Assembly (NCBI RefSeq): GCF_000428945.1
Contig: NZ_AUAX01000004.1
Location: 434,001-498,000, forward strand
DNA from: Hamadaea tsunoensis DSM 44101
Lineage (GTDB): Bacteria; Actinomycetota; Actinomycetes; Mycobacteriales; Micromonosporaceae
Reading direction: 5' to 3'
Length of the DNA: 64,000 nt
The notes beneath the pieces are model-generated. The model made no database searches and was not told the DNA's origin. It saw only the letters and a program-made list of their open reading frames with translations. Positions 48,340-56,670 of this stretch are shown in pieces. A program made the translations under genes and the position numbers. Each line of letters opens with the position of its first letter. Positions within the stretch are counted from its first letter, which is position 1.

Positions 48340-48678
48340 ATGGGCGAGCGCATGCTGCGCGGTAGCCGTCTGGGCGCCGTCAGCTACGAGTCGGACCGCA
48401 ATACCGAGCTGGCTCCGCGACAGACCCGTGAATATCTGTGCGCCAACGGCCACCAGTTCGAGGTGCCGTTCGCCGTCGATGCCGAGGTGCCCATCACCTG
48501 GGAATGCAAGTTCGACGGCACGGTGGCACGGCTGGTCGACGGCTCCGAGCCGGAGCAGAAGAAGGTCAAGCCGCCGCGTACGCACTGGGACATGCTGCTG
48601 GAGCGGCGCTCGATGGAGGAGCTCGAGGAGATCCTCAACGAGCGCCTCCAGGAGGTCCGTACGCGACGCGGCCGCTGA
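48340..48678 (+). CDS. rbpA: RNA polymerase-binding protein RbpA
   Basis: A 112-residue actinobacterial transcription factor that binds the principal sigma factor and RNA polymerase and stabilises the open complex. The family pattern is complete: RGSRLGAVSYE at the N-terminus, TREYLCANGHQFEVPFAVDAEVP with the core-binding Zn-like region (C ... C in WECKFDG), and the sigma-interaction helices LLERRSMEELEEILNERL. An AGGGGTGA site precedes the ATG. A strong terminator follows. Confidence 0.97.
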   Translation: MGERMLRGSRLGAVSYESDRNTELAPRQTREYLCANGHQFEVPFAVDAEVPITWECKFDGTVARLVDGSEPEQKKVKPPRTHWDMLLERRSMEELEEILNERLQEVRTRRGR

Positions 48679-48696
48679 GGGTCGCCTTCACGCGTC

Positions 48697-48723
48697 AAGC
48701 CCCCGGGTCCGCCCGGGGGCTTT
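48697..48723 (+). terminator. Rho-independent terminator after rbpA
   Basis: AAGCCCCCGGG / CCCGGGGGCTT with a 4-nt loop, followed by TTTGT. It ends rbpA and stands between convergent genes. Confidence 0.88.
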
Positions 48724-48738
48724 GTCGTGTGCTCGTGA

Positions 48739-49671
48739 TTACGCTGCCCGCTGGAAATCGCCGCTGCCCGCCACGCGCTCGAAGACGCAGCCATAGCCTG
48801 CGCTCGTGATGAGATCCAGAATGTCAGCGGAAGGCTCCACCGGGAGCAATACCGTGTACTTCTGCGCATCCTTCACGTGCCGCCGATAGTCGAACAGCTG
48901 ACCGATGGCATACCGGACATCGTTGCGGGAGGCGGTGCCCTTCGCCTCGTAGAGCTCGTTCTCGGTCTCGTCATACAGATCGGTGTACAGGGCGTTGTGC
49001 CGCCCAGGCAGAGTGATGCTCCACCGGCCAACGGTATTCCCCATCGAGGTGAGTGCCTTCTCGTAGCGCTCAACTAAGGCTTGTTCCCGCCGCTCCGCAG
49101 TAGTAGGCGCCGAGCCCGCCACGGGATAGGACCCGACGTTGCCGGCCTCGAGCGGTACGCGTACCACCTCGGACTGGGTCGAACGGTCGATCACGACGCT
49201 ACGGTCTTCGGCACGAAGCTCGGTGTCCCCGACCGGCCGAAGGCGGAACACGAAGACGTCGCGCATGGCCCCGTCTTCGTCCCGGGCTCGCCCCATGGTG
49301 TAGGGCAGCGTCTGATCGACTTCGAACTCACCGATATAGCGATGTAGCCGGGTCTTGGTGCCGTCCACGTAGCCGTCGGCGACGAACAACCGCACAGCCC
49401 TCTTCGCCGCATGATGCTGAAGGAGCCCCTTGTTGCCGTCAGTCATCGTCTGCGGCCCGTGCTTTCCTTCACCGGTGTACAGGAAGAGGTCGTCGTCGAC
49501 GTCCCAGCCATCGGTGTAGCCGTACTTGAGGCCCTTGGGCGGGTCTGAGTAGACGAACACATTCGGAGTCTGCGCGGACGGCTCAATACCGCCCTGCTCG
49601 CCGCCGCCGTACTTGTCCATGCGCTGACGGCGCGTCAGTCGTTCGCCGAGCTTCGTCTCCCACTGCTGCAT
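48739..49671 (-). CDS. SRA-like domain plus PD-(D/E)XK nuclease (modification-dependent restriction type)
   Basis: A 310-residue protein. Residues 20-150 resemble the SRA-type head domain of ScoMcrA-like type IV restriction enzymes (YGGGEQGGI, NVFVYSDP, FLYTGEGKHGPQTMTDGN, YIGEFEVD, FVFRLRPVG). Residues about 200-300 form a nuclease-like domain with D231/D234 and E242-A-K244 in ELYEAKG, a PD-(D/E)XK pattern. It should cut DNA carrying modified bases. GC content is lower than in the neighbours and the gene sits between rbpA and fxsA, which are adjacent in other actinomycetes as I recall, so it is probably an acquired defence gene. Confidence 0.8.
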   Translation of the reverse strand: MQQWETKLGERLTRRQRMDKYGGGEQGGIEPSAQTPNVFVYSDPPKGLKYGYTDGWDVDDDLFLYTGEGKHGPQTMTDGNKGLLQHHAAKRAVRLFVADGYVDGTKTRLHRYIGEFEVDQTLPYTMGRARDEDGAMRDVFVFRLRPVGDTELRAEDRSVVIDRSTQSEVVRVPLEAGNVGSYPVAGSAPTTAERREQALVERYEKALTSMGNTVGRWSITLPGRHNALYTDLYDETENELYEAKGTASRNDVRYAIGQLFDYRRHVKDAQKYTVLLPVEPSADILDLITSAGYGCVFERVAGSGDFQRAA

Positions 49672-49780
49672 CGGACGACACTAACGAAGCAAGTAACACT
49701 TGTCCGAATTCACGGGTCACCCGCGGGCGGTCATCTCATCTGCCTGACCGTCCTCAGTCGACCGGTGAAGTCGGCCGGGA

Positions 49781-50275
49781 TCAGTCGACGATCTCGCCTT
49801 CGATGACCTCGTCCGGCGTGCTGGCCGCTTCGGGCGTACCCGGCTTGGGCGGCCGCTGGACCCGCACCTGCCGCGGTCCGAACAGGTCACCGGCCATGCT
49901 GGGCGAGACCCGCTTCTCCGTGGCCGCCTGGACGCGGCCGGCGGCGAGATGGCGGACCGGCGGGATGAGCAGGACCAGGCCGGTGATGCCGGACACGAAG
50001 CCGGGAATGATCAGCAGCAGCGCCGCGAACACCCCGGTGAGGCCGTGGGCGGCTTCCCGGCCGGCGGGTGTGCCGCCGCGGGCCGCGTCACGGAAGCGTC
50101 GCCAGCCGCGGCGTCCCTCGCGGCCGAGCAGGAACAGGCCGGCCGCGGTGAAGGCGATCGCGAGCAGGAGTGCCCAAAGCACGCCGATCCACTGCGCCAC
50201 GAGGACGAACACGGTGATCTCGACCGCCGCCAGGAGCAGCAGGGCCAGCGGGACGAAACGCCAACGAGATCGCAC
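49781..50275 (-). CDS. fxsA: FxsA-family membrane protein
   Basis: A 164-residue inner-membrane protein with helices at about 8-45 and 75-105 and the FxsA core (FVPLALLLLAAVEITVFVLVAQWIG ... GLTGVFAALLLIIPGFVSGITGLVLLIPPVR). In Escherichia coli FxsA (overproduced) relieves phage F exclusion; the normal role is unknown. The gene follows ppm on the same strand with a 74-bp gap. Confidence 0.88.
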   Translation of the reverse strand: MRSRWRFVPLALLLLAAVEITVFVLVAQWIGVLWALLLAIAFTAAGLFLLGREGRRGWRRFRDAARGGTPAGREAAHGLTGVFAALLLIIPGFVSGITGLVLLIPPVRHLAAGRVQAATEKRVSPSMAGDLFGPRQVRVQRPPKPGTPEAASTPDEVIEGEIVD

Positions 50276-50349
50276 GGCCCAAGCCTACCTTCGGCAGGCC
50301 ACCGTCAGCCGAGGACGGGCCTGCGCCCACAGCGAAGCGGTGGCCGCCG

Positions 50350-51144
50350 TCACGGCCATTGTTCGGCGCCGGCCCGCTTGCCGGTGAACAGGCGCTTGAC
50401 CGCCGCGGTGCGGTCCTGGGCGCCCCACACCGTCACCCGCCACAGCGCCTCGCCGACGATGTTGCCGCTCATCTTGCTGACGCCGTGCTCACGCTCGGCG
50501 AACCGGATCGGCACCTCGGTCAGTTTGAAGCCCGCGCGGTGCGCGCGCCGCGTGATGTCCACCTGGAAGCAGTAGCCCGCCGAGGCCACGGAACCCAGGT
50601 CGATCTTCTCCAGGAGCTCCATCCGGTACGCGCGGTAGCCGCCGGTCGCGTCCTTGACCGGCATTCCCATGGCCATCCGGGTGTAGATGTTGGCTCCGCG
50701 GGAGAGGATCTCGCGGCGCAGCGGCCAGTTGACGACGCTGCCGCCGGAGACCCAGCGGGAGCCGATCACGCCGTCGGCGTCCTTGAGCGCGTCGAGCAGC
50801 AGGGAAAGCTGCTCGGGGGCGTGGGAGCCGTCGGCGTCCATCTCCACGACGGCGTCGTAGCCGTGTTCGCGGGCCCAGCCGAACCCGGCGATGTACGCCG
50901 CGCCCAGCCCCTCCTTGCCCTTGCGGTGCAGGACGTGGATGTTCGGGTCGGCCGCGGCCAGCTCGTCGGCGATGGCACCGGTGCCGTCGGGGCTGTTGTC
51001 GTCGGCGATGAGGATGTCGACGTCCGGGACCGCCGCGCGTACGCGGCCGGTGATCAGGCGGACGTTGTCGGCCTCGTTGTAGGTCGGGATGACCACCACG
51101 ACCCGTCCGACGCCGGGGTATCCGCCGGCTTCCGTCCCACTCAC
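50350..51144 (-). CDS. ppm: Polyprenol monophosphomannose synthase
   Basis: A 264-residue GT2-family glycosyltransferase that makes polyprenyl-phosphate-mannose from GDP-mannose for envelope lipoglycans and protein mannosylation. Motifs include VVIPTYNEADNV, DDNSPDGTG, the D-x-D in VEMDADGSH, and GGYRAYRMELL. The GTG start overlaps the lnt stop (GTGA). In Mycobacterium tuberculosis these two functions are fused in one Ppm1 protein; here they remain separate but coupled. Confidence 0.95.
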   Translation of the reverse strand: MSGTEAGGYPGVGRVVVVIPTYNEADNVRLITGRVRAAVPDVDILIADDNSPDGTGAIADELAAADPNIHVLHRKGKEGLGAAYIAGFGWAREHGYDAVVEMDADGSHAPEQLSLLLDALKDADGVIGSRWVSGGSVVNWPLRREILSRGANIYTRMAMGMPVKDATGGYRAYRMELLEKIDLGSVASAGYCFQVDITRRAHRAGFKLTEVPIRFAEREHGVSKMSGNIVGEALWRVTVWGAQDRTAAVKRLFTGKRAGAEQWP

Positions 51145-52775
51145 CCGATCTCCTCCGTTGACTCCGTACGACGCCGGTCAGCGTACCGCCGCAGACGGCC
51201 GCGAACCGGTCGAAAGGCCGCGGCGAGCAGCAAACCCGCCGCGACCGCGCTCAAGATCGCCTCCGGCCAGAACGACAGCCGCGTCGCCGGCGTCTGGGCG
51301 GTGGACTCGTGCAGCTGACGCACCATCGCGTCGGGCGTGAAGAACTGCGAGGCCTGGTGTACGCGCCCGGAGGTGTCCACGAAGCCGGAGATGCCGACCG
51401 TCGAGGCCATGAGGGAGTCGCGGCCGTGCTCGACGGCCCGCAGCCGGACCATGGCCAGCTGCTGGCGGGCCTCGTCGACGTTGAACGTCGCGTTGTTGGT
51501 CTGCACGACGAGCAGCTGCGCGCCCGAGGTGACCGTGTCGTGCACGATCCCGTCGTACGCGATCTCGAAGCAGATCACGTCGCCGACCCGGGCCGGGCCC
51601 ACGGTCAGCACGCCCGGCTTGTCGCCGGGCTGGAAGTCGGAGCTCAGCAGGCCGGCCTTGCTCGTGATGAGCTCGGCGATCGGTTCGACGATCGAGCGCA
51701 TCGGCAGGTACTCCGCGAACGGGACCGGATGCTGCTTCTGGTAGCTGCCGGTGACCCCGCGGCCGGCCTCCCAGACCAGGCCGACGTTGCGGGCGGTGTG
51801 CTCGGTCGCGCCGGCCATGACCGCCCCGACCAGGATCGGTACGCCGATCGCCCGCGCCGCCCGGTCGATCGCGTCGGCGGCGTCCGGGTTGGTCAGCGGG
51901 TCGATGTCGCTGGAGTTCTCCGGCCAGATGACGAGGTCGGGCCGGGGCTGCTCGCCGCGGTCGACCCGGTTCGCCAGTTCGACCGTGCCCCGCACGTGGT
52001 TGTCGAGAACCGCCTTGCGCTGCTCGTTGAAGTCGAGTCCGAGCCGGGGCACGTTGCCCTGCACGATCGCCACGGTGACCGGGGTGGTCCCGGGCTCGCT
52101 CAGCGGGACGGCGTACCCGGCGGCCAGCACGGCGGCGGCGCCGAGCACCGTGCCGGCCGCGAGGGCCGGCCGGCGTGCGGAGTGGATCGCGAGGACGAGC
52201 AGGCCGCCGGCGACCGCCACGGCGAACGACACCAGCGGGGCGCCGCCCAGCCAGGCCAGCCGCAGCGCCGGGGAGTCCGCCTGGCTGAACGCGAGCCGTC
52301 CCCACGGGAAGCCGCCGAAGGGCGTACGCCCGCGCAGCGCCTCCTGGGCGACCCAGAGCACGCCGAGCACGAGCGGCCAGCTCCACCGGCGGCGGTCGAC
52401 GACCGGGCTGAGCACGGCCTGCGCCAACCCGAGCAGGGTGAAGAACGCGGCCTGCAGTGCGACGAGCAGGATCCACGGGCCGGGGCCGACGTTGGTGCTC
52501 GTCCAGTCGAGCAGCGGCCCGAAGAACACGATCCCGGTGACGAGCCCGAACAGCGCCCCCGTACGCGCCCGGCGCCGGTGTGTGGCCAGCGCGAACGCGG
52601 CGACGCCGACCGGGGCCAGCCACCACAGGCCGTACGACGGGAAGGACAGCAGCAGCGCGCCCCCGGCCAGCACCGACAGGGCGAGGCCGGCCCAGTAGGG
52701 CACGGGTCGCGGCGCGGCGGGCGGCGGGGACGCCTCCTGGGTCGGCGCCTGCGGCGGGGCAACGGCTGCGGTCAC
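51141..52775 (-). CDS. lnt: Apolipoprotein N-acyltransferase
   Basis: A 544-residue membrane enzyme that N-acylates the lipid-modified Cys of lipoproteins. Eight or so transmembrane helices precede and follow a nitrilase-like domain with the catalytic triad: Glu in IWPENSSD, Lys in SYQKQHPVPFAEYLPM and Cys in GDVICFEIAYDG. The GTG at 52775 has a GTAGGG site; an ATG at 52808 would add 11 residues. It is coupled to ppm. The many lipoproteins in this window are its likely substrates. Confidence 0.94.
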   Translation of the reverse strand: MTAAVAPPQAPTQEASPPPAAPRPVPYWAGLALSVLAGGALLLSFPSYGLWWLAPVGVAAFALATHRRRARTGALFGLVTGIVFFGPLLDWTSTNVGPGPWILLVALQAAFFTLLGLAQAVLSPVVDRRRWSWPLVLGVLWVAQEALRGRTPFGGFPWGRLAFSQADSPALRLAWLGGAPLVSFAVAVAGGLLVLAIHSARRPALAAGTVLGAAAVLAAGYAVPLSEPGTTPVTVAIVQGNVPRLGLDFNEQRKAVLDNHVRGTVELANRVDRGEQPRPDLVIWPENSSDIDPLTNPDAADAIDRAARAIGVPILVGAVMAGATEHTARNVGLVWEAGRGVTGSYQKQHPVPFAEYLPMRSIVEPIAELITSKAGLLSSDFQPGDKPGVLTVGPARVGDVICFEIAYDGIVHDTVTSGAQLLVVQTNNATFNVDEARQQLAMVRLRAVEHGRDSLMASTVGISGFVDTSGRVHQASQFFTPDAMVRQLHESTAQTPATRLSFWPEAILSAVAAGLLLAAAFRPVRGRLRRYADRRRTESTEEIG

Positions 52776-52820
52776 GGCCGAAACCCTACCCGGCGCCCCT
52801 GGACGCATGACGGAGAGTAC

Positions 52821-52850
52821 GCGGGCCGCGGCGCCCCCACCGCGGCCCGC
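52821..52850 (-). terminator. Hairpin terminator after the DGPF-domain gene
   Basis: Perfect 11-bp arms GCGGGCCGCGG / CCGCGGCCCGC with an 8-nt loop, 18 bp past the stop of the DGPF-domain gene and upstream of lnt. Confidence 0.65.
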
Positions 52851-52867
52851 CCCCCGTTCCGGGCTCT

Positions 52868-53215
52868 TTACAGCGGGTTGTCCTGTTCGAAGTCGGCGAA
52901 CGGCCGGATCTCGATCCGCCCGCCGCGGGCCATCGGGTGCGTCCGGGCGACCTCGATCGCCTCGTCCAGATCCGCGCACTCGATGACGTCGTAGCCCACG
53001 ATCAGCTCCTTGGTCTCGGCGAACGGGCCGTCCGAGATGAGCAGCTGCTTGTTGCGTACGCGCACCGTCGTCGCCGCGCTCTTCGGGCCCAGGACGTGCC
53101 CCTGCAGGCGGCGGCCCTTGGCGTTGTTCTCGGCGACCCACACGTCGATGTCGGGCTCGTCGGCGGTGTCGGTGTCCGGCTCGCCGTCGACGCAGACGAA
53201 CATCATGTACTTCAT
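52868..53215 (-). CDS. YciI/DGPF-domain protein
   Basis: A 115-residue ferredoxin-like-fold protein of the YCII-related family (MKYMMFVCVDGEP ... LLISDGPFAETKELIVGYDVIECADLDEAIEVARTHP). The DGPF motif is exact. Members often accompany ECF sigma factors or serve as stress-related small enzymes; no sigma gene is adjacent here. The ATG has a GAGGAGG site. Direct GATTCCG repeats lie just upstream. Confidence 0.88.
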   Translation of the reverse strand: MKYMMFVCVDGEPDTDTADEPDIDVWVAENNAKGRRLQGHVLGPKSAATTVRVRNKQLLISDGPFAETKELIVGYDVIECADLDEAIEVARTHPMARGGRIEIRPFADFEQDNPL

Positions 53216-53313
53216 CGGTGCCTCCTCATGCGGAATCCTCATTCGGAATCTCACCAGGGTGACGATCGGCCGGACGCGTACCGGACAGGTCGCGCGGAAA
53301 AATTCTTCCGGGT

Positions 53314-54969
53314 TCAGGAGCGGGCCGGTACGAACCCCTGGAAGACGACGTCGAGGTCCGCGCGGTGCTGGTCCCAGCGGTCCGCCGGCGCGCTCCAGTA
53401 GATCGAGTACGCCTGGTCCGGCGCCGTCACGAACCCCCGGTTGAGCACGTGCCGCGGACCGTCGTCGGCCGTGTACGTGAACTCCCAGTCGGCCGCCTTG
53501 ACCCAGTAGTCGACCCGTTCCAGGCGTACGCGTTCGTAGTCGGTGTAGTCGTCGGCGCGGGCCTTCTCGTTGTTCTCCCAGTCCTTGACCGGGTCGGACT
53601 TCGGGTGGCGGGTCTGGTCGACGAGCAGGAAGGTGCCGTCCGGGCCCTTCCAGTAGGGGCGGCCGCCGTCGTCGTGGCCCTCCTGCCAGCCGTCCGGCAC
53701 GGGTATCGAGAAGCCGCTGTCGTCGCTGACCAGCTGCCAGCCGGGCGGCACCTGGAAGCTCGGGCTCTGCACCACCGGCGACGGCGACGGGGAGGCCGAG
53801 GGCTTGCGGGCGGGCGAGGACCGGTGCGCGGCGGCGGGCGACTTGGTCGCGCCGGGCTGCCCGGTCGGCGTCCGCGTGGTCCACGGGTGCAGGGCCGCCA
53901 GCACGAGCGCGCCGACGATGAGCACGACCGCCGCGACCGCGAGCCAGGCCAGCGGTGAGGTCTTCTTCGGCCGGGCCGGGGGTGGCGGCACCACGGTCAC
54001 CGGCCGCTCGGCGGGGCGGGCCGGCGGGCGGGCGACCCCGGCGGCGTACGGGGAGACGGGCGCGTTGCCGGTGACGCGGGTCGGCGGTGCGGTCGCGGGC
54101 CGGGGCGCGGATCCCGCGACCGGCATCGGCATCGTCATCGGCCGGGTCGGCGCCGTTCCCGCCCGGACCGCGCGCATCAGGCGCTCCGCCTCGGCCGCGC
54201 CCATCCGCTGGGCGGGGTCCTTGCGCAGCAGCCCGCTGAGCACGGGTTCGAGCGCACCGGCGCGGACCGGCGGCGGGAGGGGCTCGGTCGCCAGCGCCGT
54301 CAGCGTCGCCATCGGGGTCGAGCGCGCGTACGGGGCCCGGCCCTCGACGGCCGCGTAGAGGGTGGCGCCCAGCGACCACAGGTCCGACGGCGGCCCGACG
54401 TCCAGGTCGTGTACGCGTTCCGGCGCGATGTACGCCGGCGTGCCGAACATCGCCGCCCCGGTACGCGTGACGAACGGGTCGCCGGGCACGGTCGCCAGCC
54501 CGAAGTCGGTGAGCAGGATGCGCCCGTCGTCGGAGAGCAGCACGTTGGCCGGTTTCACGTCGCGGTGGACGATCCCGGCCCGGTGCCCGGCACCGAGCGC
54601 GCCGAGCAGGCCGATCCCGATCTCGGCGGCCCGCTGGGGGCTGATCAGCTTCTCGTCCTGCAGCGAGTGCCCGGAGACGTACTCCATCACGATCCAGGGA
54701 TCGCCGTCCGGTTCGGCGACGACGTCGAAGATGCGTACCACGTTGGGGTGGTTGAGCCGGGCGACCGCGCGGGCCTCGCGCATCGAGCGTGCGCGCAGGT
54801 CCTGGCGTTCCGCCTCGGTCATCCCGGCCGGCGGGACGAGCTCCTTCACCGCCACCTCGCGGCCGAGCACCTCGTCGGTGCCGAGCCAGACGCGCCCCAT
54901 GCCGCCCTGGCCGAGCTGGCGGACGAGACGGTAGCGGTCGGCGATCAGGGTGGAGGGACTCGTCGGCAT
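53314..54969 (-). CDS. Ser/Thr protein kinase with extracytoplasmic C-terminal domain
   Basis: A 551-residue Hanks-type kinase. The kinase domain (about 12-265) has the Gly loop LGQGGMGRVW, Lys in VAVKEL, HRDVKPANVLL, DFG in LTDFGLA and an APE-like IAPER. A Pro-rich juxtamembrane region (270-325) and one transmembrane helix (WLAVAAVVLIVGALVLAAL) lead to an extracytoplasmic domain of about 190 residues (VPPGWQLVSDDSGFSIPVPDGW...), probably the sensor. The ATG at 54969 is preferred to upstream ones. It lies 62 bp downstream of the lysine cluster on the same strand. Confidence 0.92.
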   Translation of the reverse strand: MPTSPSTLIADRYRLVRQLGQGGMGRVWLGTDEVLGREVAVKELVPPAGMTEAERQDLRARSMREARAVARLNHPNVVRIFDVVAEPDGDPWIVMEYVSGHSLQDEKLISPQRAAEIGIGLLGALGAGHRAGIVHRDVKPANVLLSDDGRILLTDFGLATVPGDPFVTRTGAAMFGTPAYIAPERVHDLDVGPPSDLWSLGATLYAAVEGRAPYARSTPMATLTALATEPLPPPVRAGALEPVLSGLLRKDPAQRMGAAEAERLMRAVRAGTAPTRPMTMPMPVAGSAPRPATAPPTRVTGNAPVSPYAAGVARPPARPAERPVTVVPPPPARPKKTSPLAWLAVAAVVLIVGALVLAALHPWTTRTPTGQPGATKSPAAAHRSSPARKPSASPSPSPVVQSPSFQVPPGWQLVSDDSGFSIPVPDGWQEGHDDGGRPYWKGPDGTFLLVDQTRHPKSDPVKDWENNEKARADDYTDYERVRLERVDYWVKAADWEFTYTADDGPRHVLNRGFVTAPDQAYSIYWSAPADRWDQHRADLDVVFQGFVPARS

Positions 54970-55031
54970 ATCCCGATCCTTACCCATGCCCGCCGGAACG
55001 AACACTCAAGCCGGACGCAAGGGGCGATACG

Positions 55032-56282
55032 TCACACTGATGTCAGCAGGGCGACCGCCGCGTCCGGGTGATCGTCGGCCAGCAGTCCCGCCGCCGCCAG
55101 CACGTACGCCGAGTCGACCGCGACCCGGGGCGCCCGCGGCAACGCCCAGCCCCCCGCCGTGTCGGTCAGCGCGGCCGCGAGGATCTGCCGGGCGGCCTCC
55201 GGCGGCGAGTGCCGCAGGATCCCGCCCGAGCCGATGACGAGGCGGACGTCGCGCAGATCAGGGCCGCTGCGGGCGTGCCGGCGCAGCGCGATCTTCGCCG
55301 CGAGGGTGGCGATCTCCACCTCGTCGGGATCGCCGGGAGGGGCGAGAAAGGCGGGATCGGCCGCCCGAGCGCAAGCGCCGTCCAGCAGCGAAGGCGACGG
55401 CTGGATCATCCGTTCCGCGGCGGCGGCCTCCACGACGCCCGGGGCGCTCCACCGCATCCCGAGATCGCCCTCGACGGTCCGGCTGCGCCACAACGTTCCC
55501 GCCACCTCGGCCCGGGCCGCGTCGGGGGTCAGCACCGAGTAGACGTCCGTGGTCGCCCCGCCGACGTCGAGCACGAGCAGGTCCGCACCGAGGGTGTCGC
55601 CGAGCACCTCGACGCCGCGCAGCACCGCGTCGGGGGTCGCCATGCGCACCAGCGAGGCGAACCGCGGCCCGCGCGAGAGCTTCTTGCCCCCGATGACGTG
55701 CTTCAGGAACACCTCGCGGATCGCCGCGCGGGCCGGACCCGGCTCCAGTACGCCGATGCGCGGCAGCACGTTCGCCGTCGAGACGACCGGGACTCCGGCG
55801 CTGGACAGCAGCGAGTGCAGGGCTTCGCGTACCTCGGCGTTGCCGGCCAGGACCACCGGTACGCGGAAGCGGGCCCGGGCGAGCAACCCGGCGTTGTGGG
55901 TGATCGTCTCTTCGTCGCCGCCGTCGGTGCCGCCCACCAGGAGGACGACGTCGGGGCGCGCGGCGCGGAGGTCTTTCAGCGAGGCCAGCGGGCCCGCGCC
56001 CACGTGGACGACCTTGGCCCCGGCGGAGAGTCCGACCTTGTGCCCGGCGGTCGCGGTGACGAGGGCTTCGTAGCCGAGGACGGCGAGCCGCAGCCCGCCG
56101 CCGGCCGACGAGCAGACGCGGATCTCGTCGTAGGCCCACCCGTCGACGGCCGCTTCGAGGCCGCGCAGGACGTCGGTGCCGATGGTGGTCGGATGGGAGG
56201 CCGTCGCGACCAGCCCGCCGCCGGTGTCGACGAGGGCGGCCTTGGTGTAGGTCGAGCCGACGTCGACACAGGCGACCAGCAC
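55032..56282 (-). CDS. MutL/GlmL-like actin-fold ATPase, candidate aminomutase reactivase
   Basis: A 416-residue protein of the glutamate mutase MutL (GlmL) family, not related to mismatch-repair MutL. Actin-like phosphate loops are visible (VDVGSTYTKAALV at the start, VLDVGGATTDVYSV in the middle, VIGSGGILRH near the end). In glutamate mutase systems the GlmL-type protein exchanges damaged cobalamin. Here it is the last gene of the lysine operon, one base after kal, so the natural client is the B12-dependent KamDE aminomutase. No KamB-like partner is visible. Confidence 0.85.
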   Translation of the reverse strand: MLVACVDVGSTYTKAALVDTGGGLVATASHPTTIGTDVLRGLEAAVDGWAYDEIRVCSSAGGGLRLAVLGYEALVTATAGHKVGLSAGAKVVHVGAGPLASLKDLRAARPDVVLLVGGTDGGDEETITHNAGLLARARFRVPVVLAGNAEVREALHSLLSSAGVPVVSTANVLPRIGVLEPGPARAAIREVFLKHVIGGKKLSRGPRFASLVRMATPDAVLRGVEVLGDTLGADLLVLDVGGATTDVYSVLTPDAARAEVAGTLWRSRTVEGDLGMRWSAPGVVEAAAAERMIQPSPSLLDGACARAADPAFLAPPGDPDEVEIATLAAKIALRRHARSGPDLRDVRLVIGSGGILRHSPPEAARQILAAALTDTAGGWALPRAPRVAVDSAYVLAAAGLLADDHPDAAVALLTSV

Positions 56283-56283
56283 G

Positions 56284-56670
56284 TCAGGAGGCCTTGGCGG
56301 GGACGACGACCGTGCCCGTGGCGCTGACCGCGAGGATGGGGTCGGCCAGGACCTCGGCCGCGGACTCCCCCAGGTCGGTACGCCCCCGGCAGACCACGAC
56401 GCACGTGAAGTCGATCGTGCGGCTGCGGGTGCCCATCCGCGTGATCGTCGCGGTGACCTCCAGCACGTCGCCCGCCCGCATCGGAGCCTTGAACTGCACG
56501 TCCGAGTAGGACGCGAACAGCCCTTCGTCGCCGTCGGTGCGGATGCAGACCTCGGTCGCCACGTCCCCGAACAACCCCAGCGCGTACGCACCGTCGACGA
56601 GGTTGCCCGCGTAGTGCGCGTGGCTGTAGGGGACGTAGCGGCGGTGGGTGACGGACAGTCCGACGGTCAC
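56284..56670 (-). CDS. kal: 3-aminobutyryl-CoA ammonia-lyase
   Basis: A 128-residue hotdog-fold lyase that removes ammonia from 3-aminobutyryl-CoA to give crotonyl-CoA, the last committed step of lysine fermentation. VTHRRYVPYSHAHYAGNLVDGAYALGLFGDVATE is characteristic of Kal. The length agrees with the clostridial enzyme. The GTG start overlaps the kamE stop (GTGA), and the MutL-like gene begins one base after its stop. Confidence 0.9.
   Translation of the reverse strand: MTVGLSVTHRRYVPYSHAHYAGNLVDGAYALGLFGDVATEVCIRTDGDEGLFASYSDVQFKAPMRAGDVLEVTATITRMGTRSRTIDFTCVVVCRGRTDLGESAAEVLADPILAVSATGTVVVPAKAS

Noticed and set aside
49672-49780. Attachment site or integrase remains near the SRA nuclease gene
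   Set aside because: No direct repeat flanking the gene and no integrase-like reading frame could be seen.
55032-56282. DNA mismatch repair MutL
   Set aside because: The name is shared, but the motifs are those of the actin-like glutamate mutase MutL family; there is no GHKL ATPase motif.
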